Assembly (NCBI GenBank): GCA_964017185.1
Contig: OZ024871.1
Location: 57,525,226-57,589,225, forward strand
Direction: 5' to 3'
DNA length: 64,000 bases
Source of the DNA: Rugalucina vietnamica
Lineage: Eukaryota; Mollusca; Bivalvia; Lucinida; Lucinidae
The notes beneath the pieces were generated by a model, which was not told where the DNA came from, ran no database searches, and worked only from the letters and a program-made list of their open reading frames with translations. Below are positions 10,499-21,797 of the stretch, piece by piece (position 1 is the stretch's first letter; every line of letters starts with the position of its first letter). The position numbers and the translations under genes were made by a program.

Positions 10499-10768
10499 AG
10501 ATCACCTTAGCGCTTAAGTTGAAATGTTTATTAAGAATTCACGTGCAAAATCTGAAATGACTGTCCCGTTTTGTATTGGCATATGGACCGTTGTTTTTTG
10601 GCCAGGGCAAAAGAAAAGAAACAGTGGACAAACTAAATGAATTAGGACAGCATTTGTTCTTTGAGCTTCTCAGTATCCAAGCAGAAACCGATAACAACGC
10701 CGATCAGACTGCCCGATTCACACGTCAAAGCACTTTCATCAGTAGTTTCTGTCCCTCTGAATTTTACT

Positions 10769-10993
10769 AAAGGCCTCGTCACACATAAGCGAAAATCTCT
10801 CGACGCAGACTTGAGTATACTTGCGTTTAATTGCGTGTTATATTTACTGCTTTACGTCCCTTTCAACAGTCAACATCTCGACATGACCAAAGCTGTTTAC
10901 TGGGGCGTAAAGCAATAAATCAAACTAAAAACTATGTCGCAATTAAACGCAAGTCTACGTCGAGAGATTTTCGCTTATGTGTGACGAGACCTT
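10769..10993. mobile_element. Hairpin MITE, ~225 bp
   Basis: Termini GGCCTCGTCACACATAAGCG and CGCTTATGTGTGACGAGACC are inverted copies, and pairing continues inward through AAAATCTCTCGACG and ACTTGCGTTTAATTGCG. The loop holds no frame. Confidence 0.88.
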
Positions 10994-11185
10994 CAGAACG
11001 AATAATATAAAGTTTAGTCCAGTATTAGGATTTGTGCAGCCTGATTAGTCTTTGCTTTGAGCACAGCTGACAGTTACATGCCAAAGAACAATTTAAACCG
11101 AGTTGCGTGCGCGAATGCAATAATATAAGATAATTCATTTACATAATTTAAATGTTTGAGAAGGAAGTTCTTTTGACATCTAAGT

Positions 11186-11701
11186 CACAGATACTTGGGG
11201 TTACTGTTTAGACTTTTTTGAAAAGCTCATACTTGTACTTTTTTTTTCAAAACTTACATTTATATTTTTTGTTATCGTTTTGAGCTTTTCTGCAATAGTC
11301 GCGACCTTGCAAAATTAGAAAAAATGTCTAGAATCTATAGATGCAACGGAATATTTTAATGCTTTCTGTATCTGTTTTAAGCGTAATGATTCCCGTACAT
11401 GCTGATATATATTAGATTCTTGTAAGTTACGGATTAGTGAATCAGTTTGTCTTTCCAAAGTGACGGTCGAGAATTTGGAAAAGTGAAGTTGTTTATCTTG
11501 TGTTTTTTCTTTACATTAGTGATTGCTTATCAGTATTTCTAATGCTTTTTATGTATTCTAGACATATTTTTCTAATTGTATAAGGTCAGGACTAATGCAG
11601 AAAAGCTAAATGAAGAAGAAAAAATACAAGTATATGTTTTTTTTTAAAAGTACAAGTATTAGCTTTTTGCAAAATCTAAACAGTAACCCCAAGTATCTGT
11701 G
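11186..11701. mobile_element. Non-autonomous hAT-like element with 8-bp target duplication
   Basis: Inverted ends CACAGATACTTGGGGTTACT (11186) and AGTAACCCCAAGTATCTGTG (to 11701) match exactly and extend through GTTTAGA. A diverged pairing of AGCTCATACTTGTACTTTTT with AAAAAGTACAAGTATTAGCT follows. The direct repeat ATCTAAGT flanks both ends (11178-11185 and 11702-11709). An 8-bp duplication is typical of hAT transposases acting in trans; assignment to hAT is inference, and no transposase frame is inside. Length is 516 bp. Confidence 0.8.
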
Positions 11702-12109
11702 ATCTAAGTCGCTCTTGAAACATTTTCAGGGTCGACTCAACTTAACAATGAGTAGCACGCAGTCAGACAGCGCCAGATACAGCAGTGGCAGTAGTAGTAG
11801 TAAAGTGGTGATGGTCCCATAGTACTAGTTGCTGTTATAGTAACAACAGTAGTGCAACACCATATGCAAAATATGGTACATAAACGTAGCTACGTAAACC
11901 ATATTATTATTTCCATATTACTTATTAAATTGGATTGCACCACGGCGATACACAGCATCATAACATGCTGCATCAGCAACATAAAAATAACAATAAATTT
12001 GATCAAAAAGGGCGAAAATGATAACTTTATTTAAATCAAAAGTGTCACCTTGTAAAATAAGATGACGCTAAGGTGGACTTGAGTTGACCTTAAAGTTACG
12101 ATACTGTTA

Positions 12110-13096
12110 CACCCATTAAACTCAACATGTCCCCCAAACTTTTTCAATACTTCTTTGCTAAGCTCTTGATTGCCTTCCAATATTCTTTCCAAACTATGAA
12201 AAGAATTATATAGATGTGTTCCCATATCTTGGGTAAGATCTTCATTGGTGATAGGATAACAATGGAAGCGGTGATAAGTCCTTCACAGGTTTTCAGTGAA
12301 GGAAGAATAACTTTCCCAGGTGACTGATTGATTCTTTGTAGAGTTTTTACAAACTCATTGGAAATTAGTTAGACCAGTAAAGAAAGAAGTTGAAACTAAT
12401 CTCCATATAAAATCTTGGTACATGATTAATTCACAATGGATAGTGGCAAAGTGTTGAGTCTACAATGGTCAACCCTAATATACTAATCATTTTCCTTTTG
12501 TAAACCTATCACATGAAGATCGAAATGAAGATAAAGGAAGGTAACTTGCTATGTTCCTAACCAACTTCTTAAAGGATTTCATAGCTTATTTCATGAAGTT
12601 TTGAAGCTTACTGACTATACTTTCCTAAAACTTCCTAATCATTTATTTGAGACACTTCATGAGAAAACAAATATTTCACATATGAGAAAACAAAGTAACT
12701 GTGAAGTTGATCAGAGCATTTTTGTTTTCACTACATAGATATTACAATTCTTCTTTGTCGTAAATTCAAAATTTCTAGTCTCTCGCCATCTTCTGTGCTT
12801 GTACAGCTTGGTATGTGTGGAACCTGATCGGAGATCACATTGTTTTTCTCATGATGCGGCTCATTTGAAATAACTTCACATAGAATCAATCAGTCACCTG
12901 GGAAAGTTTTTCTTCTTTACCCTGAAAACATTACAATTCCATTGTTAACCTATCACCAATGAAGATCTCACTCAAGATATGGGAACATATCTATATGATT
13001 CGTTTCATAGTTTCGAAAGAATATTGGAAGGCAATCAAGAACTTAGAAAAGAAGTATTAACAATGTTTGGGGGACATGTTGAGTTTAATGGGTGTA
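12110..13096. mobile_element. Large inverted repeat (225/205-bp arms, ~560-bp spacer)
   Basis: Left arm 12110-12334 begins ACACCCATTAAACTCAACAT and ends GGTGACTGATTGATTC. Right arm 12892-13096 begins GAATCAATCAGTCACC and ends ATGTTGAGTTTAATGGGTGT. The arms differ by scattered substitutions and small indels, so the element is old. A MITE of family B (12649-12868) sits inside the spacer. A further GGGGGACATGGTG fragment lies at 13435. A - strand open frame of 64 codons in the left arm is broken in the other arm and is not a gene. Confidence 0.8.
12649..12868. mobile_element. Hairpin MITE family B, copy 2 (inside inverted-repeat spacer)
   Basis: Left end GAGACACTTCATGAGAAAAC, right end GTTTTTCTCATGATGCGGCTC-like. 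The internal text (TTTCTAGTCTCTCGCC, CTGATCGGAGATCACATTG) matches the 3823-4066 copy in order, and the central hairpin is degraded. Confidence 0.65.
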
Positions 13097-13099
13097 AGC

Positions 13100-14600
13100 A
13101 CTTTTCAAAGGACAAATGAGAATAAGAACTTCATCAACACATTGATTTCAATGAGTACCTACAACATACTTACTTACAGGTAAAAACAATGCATTATTAT
13201 ATCATCATCTTCAAATACAGACCTTAGCTGTACCTCTGTTAACCCAACACATAAACTCCCCTGGCCAAATCTAACTCTATTGTCATGTCAACACCTTGTG
13301 AGAACTTGCTTAAGAAGTTGTTTAAGAGGTTAACAAAGAAAGTATGAAATCAACTTGGTGGGCTATGAATGAATATAAATGGTTCATTTGATAGTTCAAC
13401 AAAAGGATTAGAAAGAAATACCTTAGTTGTTTGGGGGACATGGTGTGTGGAGCAGCCATAAGTTGTCACCGTAACTTAAGATCGCTTCCAGTTAGTCACC
13501 ATAATCCTTAAGAGATGCTTAAGTTGGTCGTAAGATGATCTTAAGGCTTAAGATGGCTTCGAGTTACCAACCCCTGGTCCCCAACTCAGGCAAGTAGCAA
13601 CTTTATCAACAATAATGAGTTGCGGCCAAAGTCATTTACCGTCTTGCATTCTTTAATTGCCTAGCAACCAGACCTGACATTGTGACACGCATTTGAAAGA
13701 ATCACTGAGTAGCATATTAAAGTTTGTTTGTTGGTACATTAGAAATGCAAAGGTGGTAAAACTTTAGTTTTATTTAGATTTTGTCGTTAATTCTGGAATG
13801 ACCCTCGAACTGGATGTACATTGCTCTCAAGACGAGGCACCGAGGTTATAAAACTTTTCATGCCGTGACTGAACATGTATTTAAACTGTTCTTAAATATT
13901 CAAATAGCAGAAATCAAAGAAAGTTTATGTCTCAGAGCGCGTGTCTCAAAGACAGCATTACAGTAAATTTTAAGAGTGCTTCGAATTATAAAAATTTCGT
14001 ACGCATTTTTGCCCTAATGATTGGTAATTTTGAAAATCTCGAAAACAAAGCTGGGATGGTATTGTATTCTTTTCATCTGTCGGATGGGGCTTCAATATAC
14101 ACTCGTATACTATTCAAGTATCTGGTTTTAAAATCACATCCAAGGTTTAAAGTCTTTTCATATTTTCCAGAAGGATTTTGAGAGTACCTCGAACCCCAAA
14201 ATATGAAAACTTTATCGGGTCCAAGATAGTACTTTGAAAGTGTATGTATTTGGATAGCAGGCCTACATATTCTGGCATTCAATATAAACGCACAGCCTAC
14301 AAAATTGTCAAATATTCAAAATTCATTCAGGGTTTCCGTTTCGAAATTTTGGATTTCTGTACCTTGATATCCCGTCGACATGTTCACAGTATCATGTGGT
14401 CATTAATGTTCCAGGTACAACGCAGCAAACACGGCAGTACAAAAGGAAATCACAGAGTCAGCATCCAAATTGGGATCCTCCAAATTGTCAGTTTTGCGAA
14501 CACCTCCATTTACGTGTTTAAAAATATGTGGATACATTTCACTACTTGTTAAGAATTCTTGAAATCAATTTTCACAGAGCTTTTAAAGCGTCATTTGTGC
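13100..14600. other. Intron; no gene recognised
   Basis: AT-rich sequence with several overlapping short open frames (13927-14552) in two frames and no splice signals joining them. At 13485-13575 a CTTAAG-rich stretch (AAGGCTTAAGATGGCTTCGA) is an inverted, diverged relative of 9025-9110 (ACTCGAAGGCATCGTAAG), possibly ends of a larger old element. Confidence 0.4.
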
Positions 14601-14608
14601 AATACTTG

Positions 14609-14813
14609 AGCCACCGCATCAGAAAACCAACATTCTGCATATGCGAACAGAAGATAGTACTTCGCTACACGGATAATACAGAGCCTCTAATTCTTTTAAA
14701 AATACCATATAAATTTCAAGCCTTTAGCTATCTGTCATCTCTGTTTGAACAGCCCGGTTTCTGTTGAATATGGTCTGAAACCATGTTTGTTTTCTCACGG
14801 GGCAGCTCCTTTG
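14609..14813. mobile_element. Hairpin MITE family B, copy 3
   Basis: Left end GAGCCACCGCATCAGAAAAC, right end TTTGTTTTCTCACGGGGCAG. The central hairpin is mostly lost. A long T tract follows at 14830-14862. Confidence 0.65.
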
Positions 14814-14829
14814 AATATCGAGATTTTCA

Positions 14830-14891
14830 TGTTTTTTTTTTTTTTTTTTTTTTTTTTTTTGTTTTGTTTTTTGTTAAAAATGTTTTTTTTT
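14830..14891 (+). repeat. Poly-T tract
   Basis: T run of about 30 followed by GTTTTGTTTTTTG and a second T run. Length is unreliable in assemblies. Confidence 0.9.
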
Positions 14892-15330
14892 TTCATTGAC
14901 AATACAGAATAACCACAAAATGGGCTAGGGGACTTTCTGTCTGTAAAACGTGTTCATTACTCCATTTTGTGCCTGAGTACAAACTTTTCCTGAATAACGT
15001 CGGTAACTGGTAAACTCGTACCCGAGTCAACTAGTATCCAAGTCAACCGCTAGCCTAAAATCGAAGACACCCGGAGCTAAGCTGGGTAATTGTTCCACAG
15101 CGTTCAGGTTGACAGCTGACCATAGATTTTAGAAGTTTGGACGCAGTATTCCTGCTGGAAGCGCTAAAATGACGTCGGTGATATGACGTTTTGAACCAGG
15201 CGTTAATGACGCTTTGCATAATTATGTTAGGGTGTGTAACCAAAATTGACCTTGAACAGAACGTTCGGGTCAAATATTGGGCGTTTTTGAGCGAATTTCG
15301 TCAGACCTGTCCATTTTGATGCTTACATAG

Positions 15331-15714
15331 GACCTGGAAGAAAAAGTAAGCAACGGGCGAAAAGAAGATAACGACGGTAGTCTTAAGCGAAGCATAATCA
15401 TTAGGCACTTAGATGAAAGGGAAAACGAAAACGTAAAAGACAGAGTGAACAGTTTGATCAGCAGTGGGTTAAAGCTTGACAAAATCAGGGTTGAATCGGC
15501 AATACGGAAACAGTCTAAGAATGAAAACAAACCAGGCATCGTAGTTGCAGTTTGCAAATCGCTGAATGACAAAAACAGCATAATGCAGAAAAAACGCGAA
15601 CTTAGAAAATCAAGACGGTACGAAAATGTTTATATCGAGCATCACATGGCACCGGAACAAAGACGTTTGAACAACAATTTAAGGGCAATTGTCAACACAA
15701 TAGGTTATTCCTGA
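15331..15714 (+). pseudogene. LINE ORF1 protein, RRM-like part
   Basis: The frame is open from just after a TAG at 15328 to TGA at 15712. It has an acidic start, then SLKRSIIIRHLDE, a charged helix, KPGIVVAVCKSLNDKNSIM and RRYENVYIEHHMAPEQRRLN. The strand-helix-strand pattern resembles an RNA-recognition-type domain of LINE ORF1 proteins, which bind the element's RNA. The C-terminal part continues in another frame after 15714, so a frameshift or stop breaks the protein. Confidence 0.7.
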
Positions 15715-15725
15715 AAGGATCGCGG

Positions 15726-16010
15726 GTGCTGCAGAACATCAACAACAACAACAACAATAATAACAACAACAACAACAGCAACAACAACGGAGGGTATGAG
15801 AGGCAAACTTCGTACCAACGATACGGACACTCGTATAACAATACATACAGGGGCAATTATGATTATAGGAGAAACCGCGACACGTACAATACTGACTGTG
15901 AAAGAAATAATTATGAAAGGCGGGAATCGAGACATTCACAATATCGGTCAGATAGAAATTCTCAGGGATACAGATCTAGTTATGACTATAACTACAGTAA
16001 CAGGCGATAG
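15726..16010 (+). pseudogene. LINE ORF1 C-terminal tail (Asn-rich, Tyr/Arg-rich)
   Basis: This continues ORF1 in a shifted frame: a (CAA/AAT)n run encodes about 12 Asn, then a tail rich in Tyr, Arg, Asn and Ser (RQTSYQRYGHSYNNTYRGNY). The low-complexity basic/aromatic tail could bind RNA. It ends at TAG 16008-16010, about 20 bp before ORF2. Confidence 0.55.
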
Positions 16011-16031
16011 TGATCATGCGGATTTTGGAAC

Positions 16032-17781
16032 GTGATGGGTTGGGCACAGAGAAAAAATACAGACAGTTTCTTTTTAAGGAAAGAAATACTTAATCATCTC
16101 AATCTTGACATTATTTGCATAGCAGAAACGCATCTTTTAAGTACGCAAATAATTGAGATAGAAGGATACTCGTGGTTTGGTAATAATAGAAATACTATCC
16201 ATATTAGAGCAAAGAAAGGATGTGGGGGTGTCGGATTTCTAGTCAAAAATCATATTATGGAACAATTCAATATTGTAATTGAAGATGACACAGTAGAGGG
16301 AATACTTTGGCTTAAATTTGTTTCTAAAATCGATGAAGCTGTTCTGCACACATGTGTGTGCTACATTTTTGTACCTCCCCCCAAAAGAATCCTCGAGAAA
16401 CATAGACGCTGATGATTTCTTTGATAATTTGATATGCCAAATGCACCAATATTGTAAGAATGATTTATTTTATATTTGTGGAGATTTCAATGCTAGATGT
16501 TCAGATTTTCAAGATTTTATTGAGGGTGTTGACTATATACAGAGTAGACATATTATTGATTTTACCTCTAACAAGTACGGCGAATTACTGTGCGAGTTTT
16601 TAATTAATACGAATTGTTGTATACTGAACGGCAGAAACATGTTGTCAAACGATTATACTTGTATAAAAGGTCAAGGTGCCTCTGTGGTTGACTACTGTTT
16701 GATACCGCATGAAGATCTCAATAAATTCACAGAATTCAATGTTCATAAAACGACAGATCTTATAAATGACATTAATATCATTGACACAATAGAACCAGAA
16801 ACCTCTAAACCAGACCACTCTATTTTAACTTGGAAAACAAATTTTGAAATTATATGCAAACCTGACAGGCACCTTGACGATGAACCTATTGAAATAACTA
16901 AGTTCAGCAGAGATATCCCAAGTGACTTTCTATTAGATAAACGCGAAGAATTAACAAATTTCATAGAAACACTCGAAAATAGTACACGCAATCAAAGTGA
17001 TGCAGATGAAAATTATAACCTTTTTGTAAACTTAATCAAGAAAGAAATGTACCAGAAAGTCGATTTTAAAACTATAAAAATTAAAACTGGGACAAACAAT
17101 AAGAAAAGGCGACTTAAAAAGTCATGGTGGTCTGTGGAACTGACAAATATTTGGAAAGAGTTATGCACAAAAGAAAAAGCTATGTTAAAGTCAGACGTCC
17201 AGTCGAAACGTGCAAAAAGAGACGAGTTTCTAAGGTACAGAAAGTTTTTCAATAAGGAAGTTCAAAAGGCTAAACGTAAATTTTGGAAACAGAAGCAAAC
17301 TGAAATAGAACAGTTGGAAACATCTGATCAAAAATCCTTTTGGAAAGAAATAGGCAAAATTGGTATAGGGCAAGAAAGAAGGAAAGAAATTCCATGTGAA
17401 GTTAAACTTTCAAATGGCGAAGTAAGCAATAAGTTGGGTGATGTTTTGGATGTTTGGAAAGCAGGTTTCGAAAATTTATTAAATTGTAATAATAATCTTT
17501 CAAACTTTCCTGATAAATCACAAGAACGTAGAGACTATAACTATAATTTTGATGCTGATATTAGTAGGGCAGAATTAATGTTGGCTATAAGGAGCCTAAA
17601 AAGTAATAAAGCGGTAGGCATCGATGACTTACCAGCAGAAGTTTTAGTGACAATTTACTCGATACATTGCATGCATTATTTAATAAATGTTTCACCACAG
17701 GTATTATCCCGAGCGCGTGGAAACAAGGTATCATCAATCCAATTCCAAAATCGACAACGGCTGACCGCACGGATCCTTTAA
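16032..17781 (+). pseudogene. LINE ORF2, APE endonuclease and N-terminal RT part, frameshifted
   Basis: The frame from 16032 (NVMGWAQRK) contains LDIICIAETHL, the ETHL glutamate motif of APE-type endonucleases, and stops at 16412. A shift in the C run at about 16375-16381 moves the frame to 16318-17781, where ICGDFNARC (GDFNA motif), VVDYCLI and SKPDHSILTW (catalytic SDH-like DH) follow. A basic linker then leads to NKAVGIDDLPAE, the start of the RT fingers. A second shift near 17640-17655 moves PSAWKQGIINPIPKS and LNYRGIT into another frame. Endonuclease catalytic residues appear kept; the frame does not. Confidence 0.85.
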
Positions 17782-17836
17782 ATTACCGCGGCATCACAAT
17801 TACGTCATCTGTAAATATAAACTTTACTGTATAATT

Positions 17837-19531
17837 TTGAATAATAGACTAAGCAATTGGGAAACTGAAAACTCAGTAATAGCAGATAACCAGAATGGGT
17901 TTAGAAAGCAACGCAGCACGATAGATCAAATTTCTTCTCTAACCTCGATTATAGAAACCAGAAAACTTCATAATAAAGACACCTTTGCTGCATTTATTGA
18001 CTTCAAAAAAGCTTACGATAGTATTGACAGGGGAATCCTTTTCACAAAACATTCAAATCTAGGAATCTCGGGATTAATGTATAATGCACTGCTATCAATT
18101 TATGACAACGTCCGATGTGCCGTGAGAATCAATGGAAAACTCACTGAATGGTTTAACGTAAGCTGTGGCTTGAAACAGGGATGTTCTCTCTCCAGCATTC
18201 TGTTTAATTTATACATCAACGATTTAATTATTATGATAAACTCTCTAGACATTGGCATTGAAATTGACGGGGAAAAGGTAGGCATTCTAGCCTATGCGGA
18301 TGACGTTGTCTTTCTCGCAGAAAATGAACATGAACTGCAACTTTTAATGAACGAGCTAAACATTTGGTGCGATAATAATAAATTGGAGGTAAACGTTAGC
18401 AAATCGAAAATAATTCACTTTAGAAATCAATCAAAACCAGTAAGCACTGTAGAATTTAGATGCGGGCGTAAAACTCTAGAAACAGTTTCTCAATATGTTT
18501 ATCTCGGTTTACCTTTAACAGAACACTTAGATTATGAGAAAATGGCAAAGCAGGTCGCAAACTCGGCAAGCAGGGCGCTGGGACTTCTCATTACAAAATT
18601 CAAAATGGCAGGCGGATTTCCCTTTTCGACATTTACAAAGTTATACAACAGTACAGTACTGAGTGTAATTAACTACGGTGCATCAATTTGGGGAAGTAGA
18701 CGATTTACATGCGTTAAAGCAGTACAGAACCGCGCGCTTAGATTCTTTCTAGGTGTCGGAAGATATGCACCAAATGCGGCCGTTAATGGCGATTCAGGTT
18801 GGGACTCGATATATCTAACACAGTGGCGATGCGTAATGAATCAATGGTGTAGAATAAAGCGTATGGATCAAAGCAGGCTTAATCGTAGAATTTACCAATG
18901 GTCCGTTAACCACGGCAACTTCCGAAGTAAAAATTGGGCATACAGAATTAAACAACTGATGGATGATTGTAATACGGGGGATCTTTTTACTACGGGATCA
19001 GAAAACATAAATAAAAGTTTTATTATAAATAGAATTAGCGAGTATTTAAAAACACAGGATAATCAAACATGGATAAACGACGTAACAAGGCTTGAAGCAA
19101 GACGCGGGAATGGACGAAATAAACTTAGAACGTATAAACTTTTCAAAACCGCATACGAAGAAGAAAACTATGTTAAAATAATAATGCAGAGAAATCACAG
19201 AAGCGCGTTTGCAAAATTTAGAATGGGAATAGCACCTTTGAGAATCGAAACGGGTAGATATGAGCGTTTAAAGGAAGAAGAAAGAACATGCTTTCACTGC
19301 ACGGATACCGTAGAATCTGAAGAACATGTTTTGCTAGTTTGTCCTTTATACCATCAAATTAGGGAGCCTTGGTTTGCAAAATTGAGAGAGCATGTACCAG
19401 ACTTTTATACAAAAACAAGACAGGATAAATTAATTTGCATTTTTAGCTGTGAAATAATTCCAGTTATAAGGTTAAGTGCCAAAATCTGCAACGACATTTT
19501 ATCAGAAAGACGAAAACAATTATATAAATGA
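17837..19531 (+). pseudogene. LINE ORF2, reverse transcriptase palm to zinc-knuckle C-terminus
   Basis: 564 codons are open from 17837 to TGA 19529. In order: NGFRKQRSTIDQ, AFIDFKKAYDSID (motif A, residues ~51-63), CGLKQGCSLSSILFNLYIND (motif B), LAYADDVVFLA (motif C, YADD at 18293-18304), then the thumb and a long C-terminal domain. That domain has FRMGIAPLRIETGRY and a CX2CX8HX4C zinc knuckle (CFHC...H...C). It is separated from the endonuclease frame by a shift near 17815-17835. Without the shifts ORF2 would be about 1,160 codons. All RT catalytic aspartates visible here are intact. Confidence 0.9.
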
Positions 19532-20160
19532 TCACAGTTGTACATATTAGGTTATTACAGGTTCTTTCCTGCAATGCGGACATTCGCGGGCCCCTATCTT
19601 CAGATACAAATAGCTGCTCGCCTACGGACGGGCGGTGTGCGTTGGGGGCGACCTTTGTAGGACCACTCCCTATAAGACTGTTTCTCGACGCGCACCTTCT
19701 ACTCTGTAGTTTCTTTAGCTTCTCATACCAGAATATGTGGGGTTTGGGTCCGCGTGTGTTTGTGGTGCGGGACGGTTCGTTTTATCTATATTCATGTAAA
19801 ATGTTGTTATTATTGTATATAATCATTTGTTCTGTTTTCTTGGGGTGTATGCATCTATATGTTTGTAACGTTTTATGTATAGTTGGGACTTTTGAAAATA
19901 GTAACTCAGGATAAATGAATTTGCATTTTTAGCTGTGAAATAATTCCAGTTATAAGGTTAAATGCCAAAATCTGCAACGACATTTTATCAGAAAGACGCA
20001 AACAACTATATAAATAATCATATTACCATTTCAAAAGGTTGTACACATTAGGATACATGTAAAATTTTGTTTAAATGATTTGTATATAATTATTTGTACT
20101 GTGTTTTGGGGTGTATGCCTTTAGATGTTTGTAACGTTTTATGTAACTAGCTGTAATAGT
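19430..20160 (+). repeat. Internal tandem duplication of the LINE 3' end
   Basis: The last ~100 bp of ORF2 (TTTGCATTTTTAGCTGTGAA ... ATTTTATCAGAAAGACG) recur at 19919-20014 with few changes, followed by a second, shorter copy of the UTR text GGGGTGTATGC...GTTTGTAACGTTTTATGTA (19844-19879 and 20108-20143). A GC-rich stretch (20190-20420) follows. The duplicated piece retains the stop region, so it lengthens only the UTR. Confidence 0.85.
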
Positions 20161-20730
20161 TCAGGCTTTATGAAATTAGTAACTCAACTGCACGGGCTGT
20201 GCACCTCTGCGGCGGTCGGTGTGGGGGCATGCTGTCTGGGCATTGGTTTCCGCCACATGTTTCTCGCATTCGAGTGGCGTGGTGGTGCGTGGGCCGTTCG
20301 GCTGATATCATTTCCACTGACCGCATCGGCATTCGCCCGGATTAGTGGCTCTCGTAGGTAGGGAAAACGCCCAGCCACTTGAGCCGCGGGTCTTGGCGGC
20401 GCCATCGTGGGAGGTGGAAGATTCTTGATTGGTGTATATATCATTTGTAGATACTTATATTGTGTAATGTATTCTATTTATTAATTCAAGAAGTCTCTCA
20501 TAATTCTTAATAAGAATGTTTCTATCATATATTGCTGTTTGTACATCTATATATGTGGAAGTGAGACTATAATAAACTATTGTCTGTCTGTCTGTCTGTC
20601 TGCGTATGGCGTTTGAAATCACCATCTCTGGTGTTTAATTGACTGAACCACTTTCAACAAGAATTACAAAACTGCCATTTTAAGTGTAGGCCGATGTACC
20701 GATGTAACGTCACGTGCAAAGGTGTTTTAC

Positions 20731-20750
20731 TAATTTTTTTTTTTTTTTTT

Positions 20751-20795
<45 letters not shown>
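20731..20795 (+). repeat. Poly-T tract
   Basis: Two T runs of about 20 and 37 separated by AA. Reverse-strand poly-Lys frames across it are artefacts. Confidence 0.95.
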
Positions 20796-20797
<2 letters not shown>

Positions 20798-20849
20798 AAA
20801 CTGCCTTTTCAGTGAAGAACAAATACACATTACACATTATATATATCCC

Positions 20850-21461
20850 ATCAACCCAAGTTGACCTTATCGTGAAATAGGTCAATGTCATATTCCCAGA
20901 GTCATGATTTATATCAAGTTTGTAGAGCTCCATTCTCTGATGCTTCATGCCAAGTTCCCGTCATAGCATGCCAAGTTCCCGTCATAGGCCTTCTAATTCT
21001 GGAGAAAACGATTTTTAAGGTGTTTGCTATTTAAAGCCATGGTGGCCATCTTGGTCATTTGACCTGGACTGTCTATATAAACTTTGGTTCCCAGTTATTA
21101 AGGATGCTCCATATGAAGTTTGGCTTTGACTGGCCAAGCAGTTTCGGAGATGTGTGAATATTACGGCCATATACATGTATATAGCTTGAGGAAGGGACAG
21201 GCAACCCTCTGGGGCCAAAAGATTTTCGTAAACATAAATAAAATGTCCACTTTGCTCATTCCCAGTAAGTTTTCTGCCATTAAATGACAACTTCCCACTT
21301 TTCCCCATTCAAATGCATAGGCGAACTTAATATTGACAGTGCCGTAAAAGTTTCAAAATCACAGACCTTCTGGTTCTAGAGATGTAGATTTTTAATGGTT
21401 TATATAAACTTTCGTTGGTCCCCTTCTTAAGGATGCTCCACACGAAGTTTGAGCGGTTTCA
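20850..21461. repeat. Bivalve-type interspersed repeat family C, split by a transposon
   Basis: It carries the phrases GTTGACCTTATCGTGAAATA, TTCTAATTCTGGAGAAAACG, GCCATGGTGGCCATCTTGGT, AAGGATGCTCCATATGAAGT and TTGGCTTTGACTGGCCAAGC, which recur in order at 33545-35127, 59299-60100 and 63070-64000. The sequence stops at GCGGTTTCA (21461) and resumes at 24111 (TTTCAGAGACCTTTGAAAAT), so the 2.65-kb element between is an insertion. Confidence 0.8.
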
Positions 21462-21797
21462 CACACCGTACATACGGCTCGTCAAATTCCAACTGGTACG
21501 TCAAATTCCAGATGTTTATGTCAGCGCGTGCTTTTTGGCGGGTAAATTATTTTTGTTGTTTTTTCTTGTTTTATTATACTTTAGCTAATGGTTTTTAAAA
21601 GAAAATAATAATCGGCAGTCTTGTGTGGACATCCACGCATCTGTACATACAGGTGTCATGGTCAGCTTATCCGTGGATTGGCGAAAACTTTGCACGAAAG
21701 TCTTAAAATGGCACGTTTTCAGAAAACATCCATACATTTTGCCAAATATCTCCATAACTAGAAATAATTGAAAGTCGCATGCTCGAATATATATATA

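Larger units (their letters stand above)
15250..20615 (+). mobile_element. Nearly full-length non-LTR retrotransposon (LINE)
   Basis: The order on the + strand is ORF1-like (15331-16010, frameshifted), APE endonuclease and reverse transcriptase (16032-19531), a ~1 kb 3' UTR with an internal duplication, AATAAACTATT at about 20571, and a (TGTC)n tail ending near 20602. A microsatellite tail directly after the polyadenylation-like signal is typical of CR1/Ingi-type LINEs, which prime reverse transcription on nicked genomic DNA. The 5' limit is uncertain. It sits in the SLC22 intron in the host's sense orientation. At least three frameshifts make it inactive as read, unless some are sequencing errors. 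Confidence 0.88.

Noticed and set aside
13927..14767. Chain of overlapping frames on the + strand as a multi-exon gene
   Set aside because: Different frames without donor/acceptor pairs; part overlaps a MITE.
20730..20948. Frame ending in poly-Lys (-)
   Set aside because: Poly-T tract; not a protein.
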